Assembly: GCF_036785885.1 (NCBI RefSeq)
Contig: NC_092314.1
Span: 15,583,638-15,647,637, forward strand
DNA: 64,000 bases
Direction of reading: 5' to 3'
DNA from: Coffea arabica
Taxonomy: Eukaryota > Streptophyta > Magnoliopsida > Gentianales > Rubiaceae
The position numbers and the translations under genes are program-made. The notes below the pieces were generated by a model that made no database searches, was not told the DNA's origin, and saw nothing but the letters and a program-made list of their open reading frames with translations. How positions within the stretch are numbered: the first letter of the stretch is position 1; each line of letters begins with the position of its first letter. Of this stretch, positions 11,674 through 22,651 are shown one piece after another.

Positions 11674-12424
11674 TTTCCTCACCTCACCTACACCAAGTTC
11701 TTGGGAAAATATAAAATTGGATTGTTATTTTCTGAAATTTTTGTAGAAAAATATATTGTAGGGATTTGTTATATGTAATATTAAAAAGTAATTGAGAAAT
11801 GTATTCACAAAAAGCATAAAAATATTTTTAAAAAAATGGCAATCCAAACAAGGTGTCATTCATAAATATAGCATTCACACCTTACACCACTGTATAGATA
11901 GAAGTGCATATTTATCTTACAACCCCATAGAAAATTTCGTTGAAGTAATTATTCTTTTTTTTTAATTTACAAGAACATATTAGTAAACAATCAGAAAAAA
12001 GAAGAAAACAAATAACATCGATACTAATTATTACCAATCAAGGACTAAAAAGATCTTCATAAATGAAGTTAACTATTTCATTTAATCTTATGTCTTAGGC
12101 TTCACCTCAACTCTTTCCTCTTGATAAAACTCTCACAGAGTCATCAAAAGACAAAAGTAACCCAAAAAAACACAAAACAAAAAAAATATCTGCGTTTATC
12201 TTGAAGGAGATCAAACCCTACTTGGATGTTCATTCAAATGACAGCACTATTAATTTTATCATCAATTTTGGTTCTCCAACTTCTCTTGGTTTTTAGGGCT
12301 TTCATTCTCCTGGTTTTTCCTCCAAAAGCCCGTTAAAATGCTGGCTTTGTTTAGTTAATTCGACAACTTGATTTTTAATCTTACTGGCATGGCCTCCAAT
12401 CAAGAAACGATTCAAAAATCCCTC
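11674..12424. other. Intergenic, no gene seen
   Basis: AT-rich spacer between the CACTA element and the NLR-like pseudogene. 12230-12424 is less AT-rich and may be the decayed downstream continuation of that pseudogene on the minus strand, but no frame longer than a few codons holds. Confidence 0.4.
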
Positions 12425-12790
12425 TTATTGTTCCCTTCTCAGCAATGCAATGAAATCATTGTCTAATGTTTCTACTTCCTCAAGCTAATGTTTAACCTCA
12501 GTTTTCCTCTTCTGTCGTCCGGACACCTTGGCTCTTTCCACTGCCTCCTTTATGTCAGATGCTCTACTCCTCAATGTGTTCCGATTCCTAGACAGCAATT
12601 GCACATCATATCCCAAGCCCAAGTAACCCGTCCCTGGATCCACTGATAGCTTTGCAGCCCTTTCAAATGCCATGTCCTCCACCTTCTCACTGAACTTGCC
12701 AAGCAGTCGATACATTTCAGCTGTAGCCTTTGTAATGATAGTCATAATGATTTGCATCACCGTAACCATGGCCTTCAAACTTGCATCCAA
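12425..12790 (-). pseudogene. NLR-type coiled-coil fragment (repeat copy A, longest exon)
   Basis: The minus-strand exon begins MDASLKAMVTVMQIIM and continues ATAEMYRLLGKFSEKVEDMAF, then SRNRNTLRSRASDIKEAVER, RQKRKTEVKH, a TAG stop (12485-12487) where Trp is expected, and LEEVETLDNDFIALLRREQ, ending at TAA (12425). The pattern of a long helix, an R/K-rich stretch and VKHW-LEEVE is that of the coiled-coil N-terminus of plant CC-NBS-LRR resistance proteins. No NB-ARC motif (P-loop, GLPL, MHD) follows, so it is a truncated relic. An unrelated helical protein cannot be excluded. Confidence 0.55.
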
Positions 12791-13688
12791 AATCTAATAA
12801 AAACAAACAAACAAGGAATGTTATTGTTGGTTTTTACATGCAAAAGAATTGATGAAACGAAATGTGCCGCCCTCTCAACCATGGTTCAAAGTTGCGATCG
12901 CGGTCGCGGTCGCAGCCCGGATTGCTCCACATCGATCTCGGAGAGATACAAATTTTGAAGCATTTAATGTTTTAAAAATTGTAAATAATATTAAAAAATA
13001 TGCTAAACAAAAATAATTTAAAAAATTAATAAAAGAAAATCTGTAAAATATACTTTTTTTTGTTGGATTCAAGTTGATTTGGGATGAATCAGTGTGACTC
13101 AGTCGTTTCTATCCTTGTCAGAGACTTCTCGGCCGAGTTTTCGATGACTCAGTCGAGTTCTAGGTGACTTGACCGAGTTTTGGACGATTCATGTACTTCG
13201 AAATCATTTCGTCTCGATATTAGAATGGAGAACTCCGTTCCGGTGATGACTTAGCCGAGTCGTCTCGGACTTGGCGGATTCTTTGAACCATGCTCTCAAC
13301 TGCTATGCCCTCCACCTTTTCTGCGAACTTGCCAAGCAGTGGTATCGTTTCAGCTATAGCCTTCCCAGTGATATTAAAAATGATTTGCATCACCATATCC
13401 ATGGCCTTCAAACTTTCATCCATCTAATAAAAATAGACCAAGAGAGAATGTTAGTTTTTACAACACAGAGAATTGATGAAACAAAATGTGCCCCCCTCAG
13501 CTGCTGTGTCCTCAACCTTCTCTATAAATCTGCCAAGCAGTAGTATCAGTTTAGCCATAGCTTTCCCAATGATATGCACAATAATTTCCATGTGGATGGC
13601 CTTCCAAACTGCATCTGTCATCTGATAAAAAGAGACCAAAGTATGTTAGATTACACCACAAATGATTGATGAAACAAAATGAGCCCTT
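12655..13688 (-). repeat. Tandem triplication of a ~200-bp exon plus intron unit
   Basis: Three similar units: A 12655-12868, B 13301-13489, C 13490-13685. Each holds, on plus, a TCC(T)CAACCTTCT...CTGCCAAGCAG block, a TTTCAGC(C)ATAGCC block, a TGCA..ATC(A/C)ATGGCC block and the tail TTGATGAAAC(A/G)AAATG(T/A)GCC. Translated on minus they give LLGKFSEKVED, LLGKFAEKVEG and LLGRFIEKVED. Divergence between the units is substantial, so the duplications are old. The hAT MITE at 12880-13292 sits exactly between A and B. Confidence 0.75.
12880..13292. mobile_element. hAT-type MITE, 413 bp, 8-bp TSD
   Basis: Perfect 12-bp TIRs CATGGTTCAAAG (12880-12891) and CTTTGAACCATG (13281-13292), flanked by CTCTCAAC on both sides (12872-12879 and 13293-13300). 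An 8-bp TSD points to the hAT superfamily. The interior carries repeated GACTCAGTCGAGTT/CCGAGT words. The neighbouring repeat copy C shows the corresponding empty sequence (CCCCTCAGCTGCTG), confirming the insertion. Confidence 0.88.
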
Positions 13689-13771
13689 TCCCCCGGCAAA
13701 ACTCGTGCTTTGTTGCTAGATTAATGTGTGTCAAATAAATTATACCTTTAGACTTTAACAGGAATGGTCTC

Positions 13772-14146
13772 TTGAGAATGAAATATATCTTAAAGATTTG
13801 GCATACTATTCAAGTTAATACGCTGAGAATCACCACAAGGATGAGAAGAACTGTGATGGACAAGATTGAAAGGTGGGTTAATAGAGGAGGAAGCAATCAC
13901 TTACTAGACGTTGAGATTGACACTGAAAATCATGGAAACCTGCTGATGGACAAGAGGGAACGGCGGGTTATTAGAGGAAGAAGCAATCTCTTTTTAGACG
14001 TTGAGATTGACAATGAAAATCATGGAAACCTGGTAAGAAAGTCATGGGAAGAAACTTGGGAACTAATTAGAAATCTGGTTAAAGTTGCTAAGATTGTACA
14101 GCCAATAAATCAATTAATTAACAATAAGATTAAAAGTCTAGATTAA
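13772..14146 (+). other. Unassigned ORF with an in-frame 90-bp tandem duplication
   Basis: A 124-codon open frame. Codons 29-58 and 59-88 are two copies of a 30-residue unit (MDKIERWVNRGGSNHLLDVE and MDKRERRVIRGRSNLFLDVE, each ending ENHGNL). The DNA repeat is 13855-13944 and 13945-14034. The DNA copies differ at several positions but keep length and frame. No known domain is recognised and no start context or splice signals support expression. It may be a relic exon of the same decayed locus as 12425-13690. Confidence 0.35.
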
Positions 14147-14350
14147 AGATTTCGGTATTCCTAGCAAGATCCTTCTGCTTTGGATTGAAATCAGCCACTA
14201 CTTGAGATATGGCTGAGAATGCATGTAATATCATAGAAATCATTTCCAATTAATTAGATAGTGCTATTTTTCTATATTGATTCAATGAAACAACAAAAGT
14301 AATTTCTAAACTTTTTTTTTCATTTTTTGATGATCACATTTCAAGTAAAC

Positions 14351-14596
14351 CTAAGACGTACAAGTAAAAATGGGTGGGAGGAAGACTTGAAAGTCAAATA
14401 TGAGTTTGAATATAACACGATAGATTTGCGAGCTGAAAGCGGTTGGGTTCTCCTGGAACAAAGTATTGCTTTCATGATATAACGGCTCCATAAAAGATTC
14501 TTTAAGTTCAGCAAATGCCCAATAGCCTACAAGTCCACAAATTAGACCAAGAATTGACGAGGTCCTTGCTAACTCCCTCCACTTACAATTTTTCAC
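14351..14596 (-). other. Unassigned ORF, possible exon with one membrane segment
   Basis: The minus-strand open frame reads CKWRELARTSSILGLICGLV followed by GYWAFAELKESFMEPLYHES. It has one hydrophobic stretch (SILGLICGLVGYWAFAEL) and looks more protein-like than its surroundings; the frame stays open upstream through KLPVLAARSLTTKVK to about 14630. I do not recognise the family. It could be a relic exon. No partner exon is seen. Confidence 0.3.
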
Positions 14597-14639
14597 TTTT
14601 GTAGTTAAGCTTCTTGCGGCAAGAACCGGAAGCTTGTCA

Positions 14640-16256
14640 AACCCATCTTGTCAAACTTTGTGGAGGGATTTTTTTTTTTTTTTGGGTGTTTTGTTTTTGG
14701 TCGGTGTTTTATGTGTTTTTGTTGTTGGGGGGGGGGGGGGCTTACAATCATCATCTTTTATATCCTTTTGTCCTCCCAAATCCGAAGTGAACTATAAAAA
14801 AAGCCATTTATCAGGAGATATTTTTAGAAAGAAAGTCCCGTCAAAGGCATAATCTGACCACGTTAAAATCCAAAATGTCAAACAAACACCTTTATTATTT
14901 GGTTTTCCACTCATAAAAGTGGCTAGATTTTCCATCTTTTCCATCAAACAAGTTTCAAGTTTGAATCTTTCATCAAATTAAATATAACAACAGATTGTAC
15001 CATTTTCAGAACCTTACTTTACTCAATAATTTGGCAAGCTATTGTTCACTTTTGTTTTTTTTGTTCAAGCAGTCAAATTTTTAGGAGGATAAAATTAAGA
15101 AAAAAAAGATGATTAAAACTAATACACAAGCAAACCTTCTTTTCTTTTAAGGCCTTTGGTCCAATTATGCTTCCTGAAAACGATAATAATGTAAAACACA
15201 TAACTGAAAAAAAAATAAAAAGGATAGGAAAGGGGTTTCATCTAGTCCTATGGCTTGTGTTCCCTTTTATGTTCCCTCTTATAAAAAGGGGCTTGTGTAC
15301 CGGTCAAATTCATGTTAGCTGTTAATGCCGGAGGAAACACTAAATGTGCGTGGATAGGAGATTATTTGTGAAAAAAATTATTTAGAATAAAACTGTATCA
15401 CTTTTTGTAGTGTAATATATGTGAGATAAAAAGTAAATTAAAAATTACGTATATAATGTGAATATCACATGATCAAACATGCGGCTAGTCGTCACCTTTG
15501 TGACTTGTGCTCAACTAAAAATGGTGGGAAATCTAATTGCTAAAAGAGTCCTCCAGTTCTTGGAAAAAATTTAGTGGACACAAAGTTAGGAATTATGGGA
15601 TTAGACAATATAGATCTTGGGGGTGTGGGCCAGGAAATATAGTTGTTTTAATTACCTGTGTTAAAAGTTTTTGGCTCAGATTATCTAGGATAACTATTTT
15701 CCCAATGCGAGTTCATTGTTCTCCATGAACAATATATTTGGCTTCTACCATTTGTGCCATTGCTTTCCAGCATGTATGCGATGATGTACAAGTTGTAAAA
15801 GATATTGTACATGGTTCTGAATATTTAAAGCGGGTAATTATCTGAACCGGATATGATTTGGGGGGTGACAAGTGACATCTTTCTATTCTTCATTAAATTG
15901 TGGGGGACAAATAAAATATTAGTAGTAGTTATCTAACTCACAGCTTTAACTTATGTTCCACAAAATAACTTATATTTAAATTGCACTTTATGTAACTTGA
16001 AATCAATTTTAAATCATTAACAATCTTGAAATCAATTTTAAATTATTAATAATCATCCAAATATCTTCTCACTTCGCTCCATTTGATGGCTTAGTTTTTA
16101 AACCTGTAAAAACATAAAGTTTCCATGCTAAAGTCCATAGAAATGCAATATTCCTCACTTTAATCACAAAATGTAAAACTTAACTGGAAACCTAATTATT
16201 CGAGTTAAATTTAAATAAAAACACACTAAAACACGTGTCAACAAGCATATGAAAAC
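14640..16256. other. Intergenic, no gene seen
   Basis: AT-rich sequence with a poly(T) run (14668-14684) and a G run (about 14729-14740). Short frames such as 15537-15728 show no recognisable protein. Confidence 0.5.
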
Positions 16257-16276
16257 ATGTAAAACGACCACCAATC

Positions 16277-16521
16277 TTTTTTTTTTTTTTTTTGTCAGCA
16301 GCGATACATTTGTATAACCTATTTTATCCTAATCTAGGGGGAGAGGAACCTAAAAAGGCTGTTGTAGGGGCTAGTGGGTATACAAACCCAACTAGACCAA
16401 GGGAGTGTTATGGCACAACCCTTAGATTTTTTCGCTACTGATGAGGTTTGAATCCTCACCAACAGCCCAAGGAGAGACTTAAGTCCCTCTCTGGTGGCCA
16501 CTGAGCCATTGGCCCAGTGGT
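16277..16521 (-). mobile_element. tRNA-derived SINE, 245 bp, with 18-bp TSD
   Basis: On the minus strand the element starts near 16521. It has a pol III A box TGGCTCAGTGG (16508-16498) and, about 45 bases later, a B box GATTCAAACCT (16453-16443). It ends in a 17-base poly(A) tract (poly(T) 16277-16293 on plus). The flanks are GTAAAACGACCACCAATC (16259-16276) and GTAAAACGAGCACTAATC (16522-16539), 16 of 18 identical. The head is tRNA-like only as a promoter; it is not a tRNA gene. Confidence 0.88.
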
Positions 16522-16979
16522 GTAAAACGAGCACTAATCACTCGTGCTGAAACAGTAAATGTTGACAAAAGATGGAGCAGTTGGACTGCAACTCTGACAG
16601 TATAAGCTTCCGCTTCGATGGCATGCATCAGGTGACAATACTCCAACAACTTCCTTAAATATAGACCAACCAGAAAATTTTCTCCGGCATCCTTACCACC
16701 ATACCCACTCTAGATCAAATACAAAAAACCACAAGACAAGATTAATGTACAAAACATCAAATTTATGAAAAGTGTATCATAAAAGTTTAATTGTGTGACT
16801 AGCATTTGGAGTCGTCTGAAAGTGTAGAAGCTTCTCTGATATTTTCATCTGTTGCTAATTGAAGAACATAATTAGTGAATCTAATTGAGGTGGCAGCTTT
16901 GTACAATATAATCAAAAGCTACAAATGAGTGATATACCCAATCCAGATGAAATATGAAAACTGTGTCACAGACAATTAA

Positions 16980-17907
16980 GGGATAATTTTAGAAATTTCC
17001 CTTTAGATTTTTTATAGTTTCAATTGGCACCCTCAAATTTTGAAAAATCTCACTTGGCTCCTCTACTTTAAACTTTTTGTAATATTTGAAACCCATTTCA
17101 AAATATAATATTAAAAAATTCATGTTGGGAGGGAAAATAGAATTTCATTCCAAAATTTCCCTTTTCTTATGATTTTTTTAATTATCATAACACATCAAGT
17201 TGTCTCTAATTTTTATAAATTGATCGATGTAGTTCTTTAATGAAAATTAAAAGTTGATAACATGATAAAAAAAACACTTTAATAGTTTTTGTGTCATTGG
17301 TTCAAACAAGAAATGTTATATTACTTGAAATTATGAACGATTTACAATACTCTTAAAAATAACTTGCAATAATTTACGCATGAGAATACATTTTTGCACT
17401 AGCTTAAAAACATGCAAACAAGTTTATATATAATTTTTAGAATATTATATCTTTTGACTTTTCAAGCCATCGATTTGGAAAAAAAGAAAATTCAAAAAAT
17501 ATGTAAACAATTTATAAAACTTCTTAAATTAACTCAAAACATTTTACAATAAAGAAAAATATTATCTTTGTAACTTGCAAAAACTTCAAATAAACTTTCA
17601 AATATTAACTCTTCATATTTAAAAAAACACACTATATTTGGTCCAATTAGAGTAAACCTTCGTACCTTTTGTTTTTGTTTTTCATTTATTATTAATATAC
17701 TCACCATTTTGGTAATAAAAAGTAAGACAATGAAAGGGAAAATTTGGAATGAAATTATATTTACTCTCACAAAATGAATTTGTTAATATTATATTTTTAA
17801 ATGATACAAAAAGTCTATAGTAAGGAAGGCAAGTGAGATTTTTTGAAGGTTTGAAAGTATCAAGTGAAACTACTAGAAATCTCAGGGTAGGTTTCTGAAA
17901 TTATCCC
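16980..17907. mobile_element. Mutator-like TIR element, 928 bp, non-coding
   Basis: The left end GGGATAATTTTAGAAA (16980) and the right end TTTCTGAAATTATCCC (to 17907) are imperfect inverted repeats. The inversion extends inward (left: AAAATCTCACTTGGC; right: GCAAGTGAGATTTTTT). The flanks do not give a clean TSD (GACAATTAA against AAAGATTAA). The GGGATAATTTC-type terminus recurs at 46404 and 60772. The interior is AT-rich with no transposase. Confidence 0.7.
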
Positions 17908-18859
17908 AAAGATTAATTGTGTTACTATTGACTACCATTTGGGGTCTTTTAAGAGTTAAAATTTTATAAAGTTCTCCGATATTTTCAACTTTTGCTATTT
18001 CTAGAACAGAATTATCTATCTAATTGAGGTGGCTGCTTTGACCTAAATGTCAAAAGATACGAATGATTGATTAATGATAAGTTAATTGTTCCCTAACACA
18101 ACAAGCTAACATAAAACAAGCACAGGAAACATATACATTGCACGAAGAGACAACGTAGTAATCCTGTTCTTTGCACTATCCAGAGCTGGTGACTTGCTGT
18201 ACTACTTGATTCAACAAATATGACAGTGAGGATAGCGATGGTAAGGACCCTCACTACAACAAAAATGGTTTTTTTGTGATATGCTTACAAGGACACTTGC
18301 TAGTTTGTGTCATTATAGCACTTCTATTATAATATTTATTATCAACTCAATAATATACACTCTAATTTTTTTATTTTATCTGATATAAAAATAATAATGT
18401 GTCTTTAAATTACCTATTATGACACTTGAAAAAATGTGAGATATATCAAAAAAAAAAAAAAAAAAGTACAAAACAACATCATAGTGAATTGGTGGAAGAT
18501 TCATTTGTTGTGAAATATTCAAAACTTTCAATTTGCCGGCCAAAACACTTAGTCAAATTTTGCTTCTTTTGATCTCTCTCACAAAAAACACCCTCTCCGC
18601 AAACTAACTCTCGGCAAATTACCTCTCAGCCAAGTAGAGGCGTTAAGACCGGAGCTTTTTGTAGATGGCGTAAGACGATTGCAGATAGGTAAAGGAAACC
18701 TGGAAAACAATAGACGACCGATGTACTAAAATGAGACTTTCTTCCACTTTCTTTCCTTGCACTCTTTCTGGCTCCCGTGACCAGTTAAAGTAAGGAAGAA
18801 TCAGCCACGGGATTCATCATCTCCGCTTTCAGTTCATTCCATTCCTCAAGCTCACCGCC

Positions 18860-19522
18860 GTCTTTCTCCCCACAACCGCCACCACCACCGCTGTCGGAAT
18901 GTTATTTCTCTTTTCCTAGCTACCCTCCTTCTACAATCACCAGCAGCTGCAGTACCAGCACCAGCACCAGCACCCTCTGTTCTTCCTCTTCTTCTTCTTC
19001 TTCCTATTTTGGGATTTTGATTTCTGACAAAACCATGATTTCTGTTTCGTCTGGAAAAGCTAAGTCAAACCGATCATTGTATATTGTAGCTGGGGTGTTT
19101 GAGAAATTTACTGAGAGAGCAATTAAAACAGTTATGTTTTCCCAGAGGGAGGCGAAAGCTTTGGAGGTAGAAATGGTGTATACCCAGCATCTTTTGTTAG
19201 GACTTATCGCAGAAGATCGTGCTTCCGGTGGGTTTTTAGGCTCTGGAATCACAATCAAGATGGCTCGCCAAGCCGTTAAGAACATTTGGCATACCAATAC
19301 TGATGAGAAGGAGGAGAATGGTAAGGGTAATGGGAGTGGTCTTGGTCCTGAGGGGGCAGAGGTCTCGGCCACGGATGTGCCGTTTTCGCTGAGCACTAAG
19401 CGGGTTTTTGAGGCTGCCGTGGAGTATTCAAGGACTATGGGGTATAATTATATTGCGCCGAAACAAATTGCCGTTGGGTTGTTCACTGTCGATGATGGAA
19501 GTGCTGGCCGTGTACTTAAGAG
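18860..19522 (+). pseudogene. CLPD: Captured ClpD/ERD1 first-exon fragment
   Basis: Open frame in plus orientation. A Ser/Thr/Pro-rich plastid-targeting-like leader (about 18860-19060; the frame is open upstream of the ATG at 19017) is followed by FEKFTERAIKTVMFSQREAK, YTQHLLLGLIAEDRASGGFL, then TKRVFEAAVEYSRTMGYNYI and GLFTVDDGSAGRVLKR. This is the Clp N-domain of the plastid Hsp100 chaperone ClpD (ERD1), the regulatory subunit of stromal Clp protease. The exon ends AAGAG followed by a GT donor (19523), and the AAA modules are absent. Codons are intact over more than 150 residues, so capture may be recent. It is a fragment, not a working chaperone, though it could be transcribed. Confidence 0.88.
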
Positions 19523-19976
19523 GTAGTACATTTTGAATTAGCATGTTTTAATCTATGAATGCTTTACTCGCTTAGAATTGCAATTTTTTTAGTGCTTTAT
19601 ATTGGTCTTTTATGGACTGCTGAAACTATTGTTGCAACTTGTGATCGAAGACAAAACTAGGAAGGGGTGGCAAAACAAGTCAACTGGGAGGTAAAAAGAA
19701 TCACCCAACTCTAACTATACATCCTGCCCCGGGGCTTCCTTTGGCATATTTTCCGCCTGCTCTTCCCCAAGATCACCTGAGAGCTGCAACACCGATGGAA
19801 ATGCCCATGAACCCATGCTCCAGAACAGTTATCACAGCACCCAAATGCATATGCACAGGGTCCAGAGCTCACCTACTATCTGCAATCTTACTGGTCTTCA
19901 GCAGTAGAACAGTGCTTCTGGTCTTCAGCTGTATCCTCAGAATTACTACCAAACCATCAGTCTCTTTGGTGCGCAG
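19523..19976. other. Pack-CACTA interior between the captured pieces
   Basis: 19523-19680 looks like the beginning of the ClpD first intron. 19680-19976 is GC-richer and open in two plus frames (one with [20 protein letters not shown], another with [17 protein letters not shown]), which may be a third captured fragment. I do not recognise the source gene. Confidence 0.4.
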
Positions 19977-20672
19977 GAAACTTCAACTTGTTGGAGTGAC
20001 AGCAATGCTTTTGGCTTGCAAGTATGAAGAAGTTTCCGTTCCTGTCCTTGAAGACCTCATATTGATTTCTGACAGGGCTTACTCCAGAAATGACGTGCTT
20101 GAGATGTTAGGTTTGTTATTGCATCTATTGCCTATGAGTTGATCTTTGATATATGAAGGTTTCCTTTGTCATATAACTAAAATTGAACTGTGGCTCGCTA
20201 CAGGAGAGCTTCATGATCAACACCTTGCAATTTAATCTTTCAGTGCCTACTCCTTATGTCTTCATGAGGCGCTTTCTTAAAGCTGCTCAATCTAATAAAA
20301 AGGTATTGTTTCGTATTTAGTGTATGTGAATTTTTTGCACTATCTTGATCTGCCTAATAACTGGCAATAATCTTCTGGTGACTAGTTGGAGCTTCTGTCC
20401 TTCTTTATCGTTGAGCTGTGCCTCGTCGAGTATGCAATGCTTAGGTTCCCCCCGTCTCTCTTAGCAGCAGCAGCAATCTTTACTGCACAATGCTCTATCA
20501 ATGGGTTCAAGAAGTGGACTAAGACATGCGAGAGGCACACAAACTACACTGAAGATCAGCTTTTGCAAGTGGTTCCTTATGTTTTTCACACATTAATGAA
20601 TTTTATTACTAGTTATGATGATCTAATGATCCCAACAAACTTTGTGCACAGGTGGAACCAGCTGAAGATTGA
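19977..20672 (+). pseudogene. Captured B-type cyclin (CYCB2-like) exons
   Basis: Exon 1 (19977-20106) reads [20 protein letters not shown] and [19 protein letters not shown]. Exon 2 (20204-20302, after CAG) reads [20 protein letters not shown] and [12 protein letters not shown]. Exon 3 (from 20386, after TAG) reads [20 protein letters not shown], then [18 protein letters not shown] and [11 protein letters not shown] last piece after CACAG at 20652 reads VEPAED then stop. This spans the cyclin box and C-terminal cyclin fold of a mitotic B-type cyclin, the CDK partner for G2/M. The N-terminus and destruction box are absent. The donor after exon 1 is TT where GT is expected, so normal splicing is lost. 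It is a non-functional transduplicate. Confidence 0.87.
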
Positions 20673-21366
20673 TGGGGTATTCGTGGTTATGACTGAAGGC
20701 TGTAATTTCATTGGAAAGTTTGGAAGCTACTGCAAGTTCTTTCTACTTGTTAGGGAAGAGAATCTTTTAGTTTGTGCACATGAGGATCTTTTAGTTTGTC
20801 CACAAGAGAATCTTTGAAGTTTGTACTTGTTAGGGATTCGCTATGTTAGTACTTGTTACTGACTTTTAGTTCAACAAATTATATTTGAGCATTGACTTTT
20901 GCTTTTAGATTACTATATGCATTATGTTCTTTGGCATAATTTTAAAAGTCCTTTGGCTTTCTGATTGACGGAATGTACAATAGGGAGCACTACCTGCAAG
21001 GTTGCTTCTATATCAAAAAAAAAAAAACTCCTGGCAATTAAAAGTGTCAGTATAGAATTCGATATCCTAATGTTGTACTATAGCTATCCTAATACTTTCA
21101 ATTATCAAGAAAAGAGATTTTTGTTGGCAGATGGGATGTTATAACAACATAGTTTTCCTGACACATTTAATGCAACGAGCATATTCCCACATTGGAAGGG
21201 ACGACACTCGTCTGAGGTGTGAGAAAAGGTAAAGTGTCAGGTTAAATTATCTATACTGACACCTTTAAATGCCGTTAAAGGTCATTTTTGTTGTAGTGCC
21301 TCCAGAATTTAGTGTATCTTTGAGTGGGTCAGTATAAACCAATATTTGACGTACCAATATTTAGTG

Positions 21367-22069
21367 TGTTGGAGTATTTTAATAAAATAGTTAAATTCTC
21401 AATTAAAGGTGTAAGTTACAAGGAAAATAAATTGGTAAAATTTTCTGCAATTTATAGGTGTTTGAATGGTTTTGAACAAAGACCTATTTTATGAAATTAT
21501 GGCTTTTCAATTACATTGAGGTTTTGTAAATTACAATTCAAATTTGAATTGAATGGGTGTTGACTAAAGAATTATTATGTGAAATTGGGATTTTTCAATT
21601 ACAATAAGTTTTTGTAATCTACAATACAAATTTGAATGTGTTTCGAATGGCCAATAATTTTAACATTTACTTGGTGTCTTGTTAGTAGTGTAGGTCATGT
21701 TTGTCTAACTTTTTCTCACCTATAAATATGCATAGTTGAGATAGAAAAAAAACAACAACTTGTGTTTTGTGAGCTACGATTCATAAGAGAAATACTATCT
21801 ACTCTTTTGTTATTTTCTATCTCATAGATTGGCAAGAAAAATCGGTGTTAGTGAAGTTTTACTTTCTTAGTTGTGCAAATTAATAGATTGACACAGCAAG
21901 TGTGGTTGAGTTGTTGTATCTTAGGGGTGATAAGCTGGAGATTCTACTACACCGGAATTGATTCTTTCGTAGAAGCTTGAATCACCTTAAAGAAAAGTGA
22001 TATATCCATGTTTCAACCCTCCACATTTGTGCATTATTATATTATTATTTTTGTTCTAATGGAACGACA
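21367..22069 (+). repeat. Left LTR of the old copia element
   Basis: 703 bp, paired with 30081-30859. It carries a TATAAATA promoter element at 21721-21728 preceded by CTTTTTCTCACC. It diverges visibly from the right LTR by many substitutions and an indel of about 80 bases near the 3' end, so the insertion is old. Confidence 0.85.
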
Positions 22070-22651
22070 ATTTTAAGGTGATTCAAATCAAGATGGAGTT
22101 CAACTTATAAGTCCTTACTATCAACTCAAGTAACTTGAGTAGTCTACCTATGGACATGAAAAAATGAGAAGATCTCAACCAATGAGATATATGAAGTACA
22201 AAAGAATATTTGTGAAGAAAAATTCAGCAAAAAGGGAAGTTGTTGAATTCCATTGTTTGAATTAATTGTTATGTAATCTTTCTAATAATGAAGCTCATAT
22301 TTTTTATGAAATTTCTTATCCTATTGCCCAAAAATCTGGAAGAAGAACAGATCCGGGGAGTTCAAATTGCTGAACAACTACAACTTGCTACAACATTACA
22401 CAAGTTGCAATCATGCATTTTGGAAGAAAAGGTGCCTTCTTAACAAGTAAAAAATGAATTCTTATTTCTTCTAATAGGCAAACGGGTAAGCAACTTGATG
22501 ACTTGATCTATTGAAGAGTTTATGTATAACCAAATTAACCTAGGTAAATTTGGCTTGTGTGATATGATCATATTATTGGAAACCCTTTATTTGATAAAAG
22601 AAATTCATACTAGTTGTATAATGTCCATATTTCATGCTCCCAAGTTATGCT

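Larger units (their letters stand above)
18252..21298 (+). mobile_element. Gene-capturing CACTA element (Pack-CACTA), 3.05 kb, ClpD plus cyclin B
   Basis: TIRs are CACTACAACAAAAATG (18252-18267) and CATTTTTGTTGTAGTG (21283-21298), a perfect 16-bp match, with a 3-bp TSD CCT on both sides (18249-18251 and 21299-21301). No transposase is present. The interior holds a ClpD/ERD1 first-exon fragment and three exons of a B-type cyclin, all in plus orientation, with introns retained, so capture was at DNA level. Subterminal TGACAC/GTGTCA words occur at both ends. Mobility would need transposase in trans. Confidence 0.92.

Noticed and set aside
16440-16521. Possible tRNA gene
   Set aside because: A and B boxes are present, but there is no cloverleaf or acceptor stem, and poly(A) and a TSD show it to be a SINE.
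19004-19396. 130-codon minus-strand frame opposite the ClpD fragment
   Set aside because: Shadow; the plus strand has a clear Clp N-domain.
19017-19526. ClpD-like frame as a working gene
   Set aside because: It covers only the first exon, lacks both AAA modules, and lies within a TIR- and TSD-delimited transposon.
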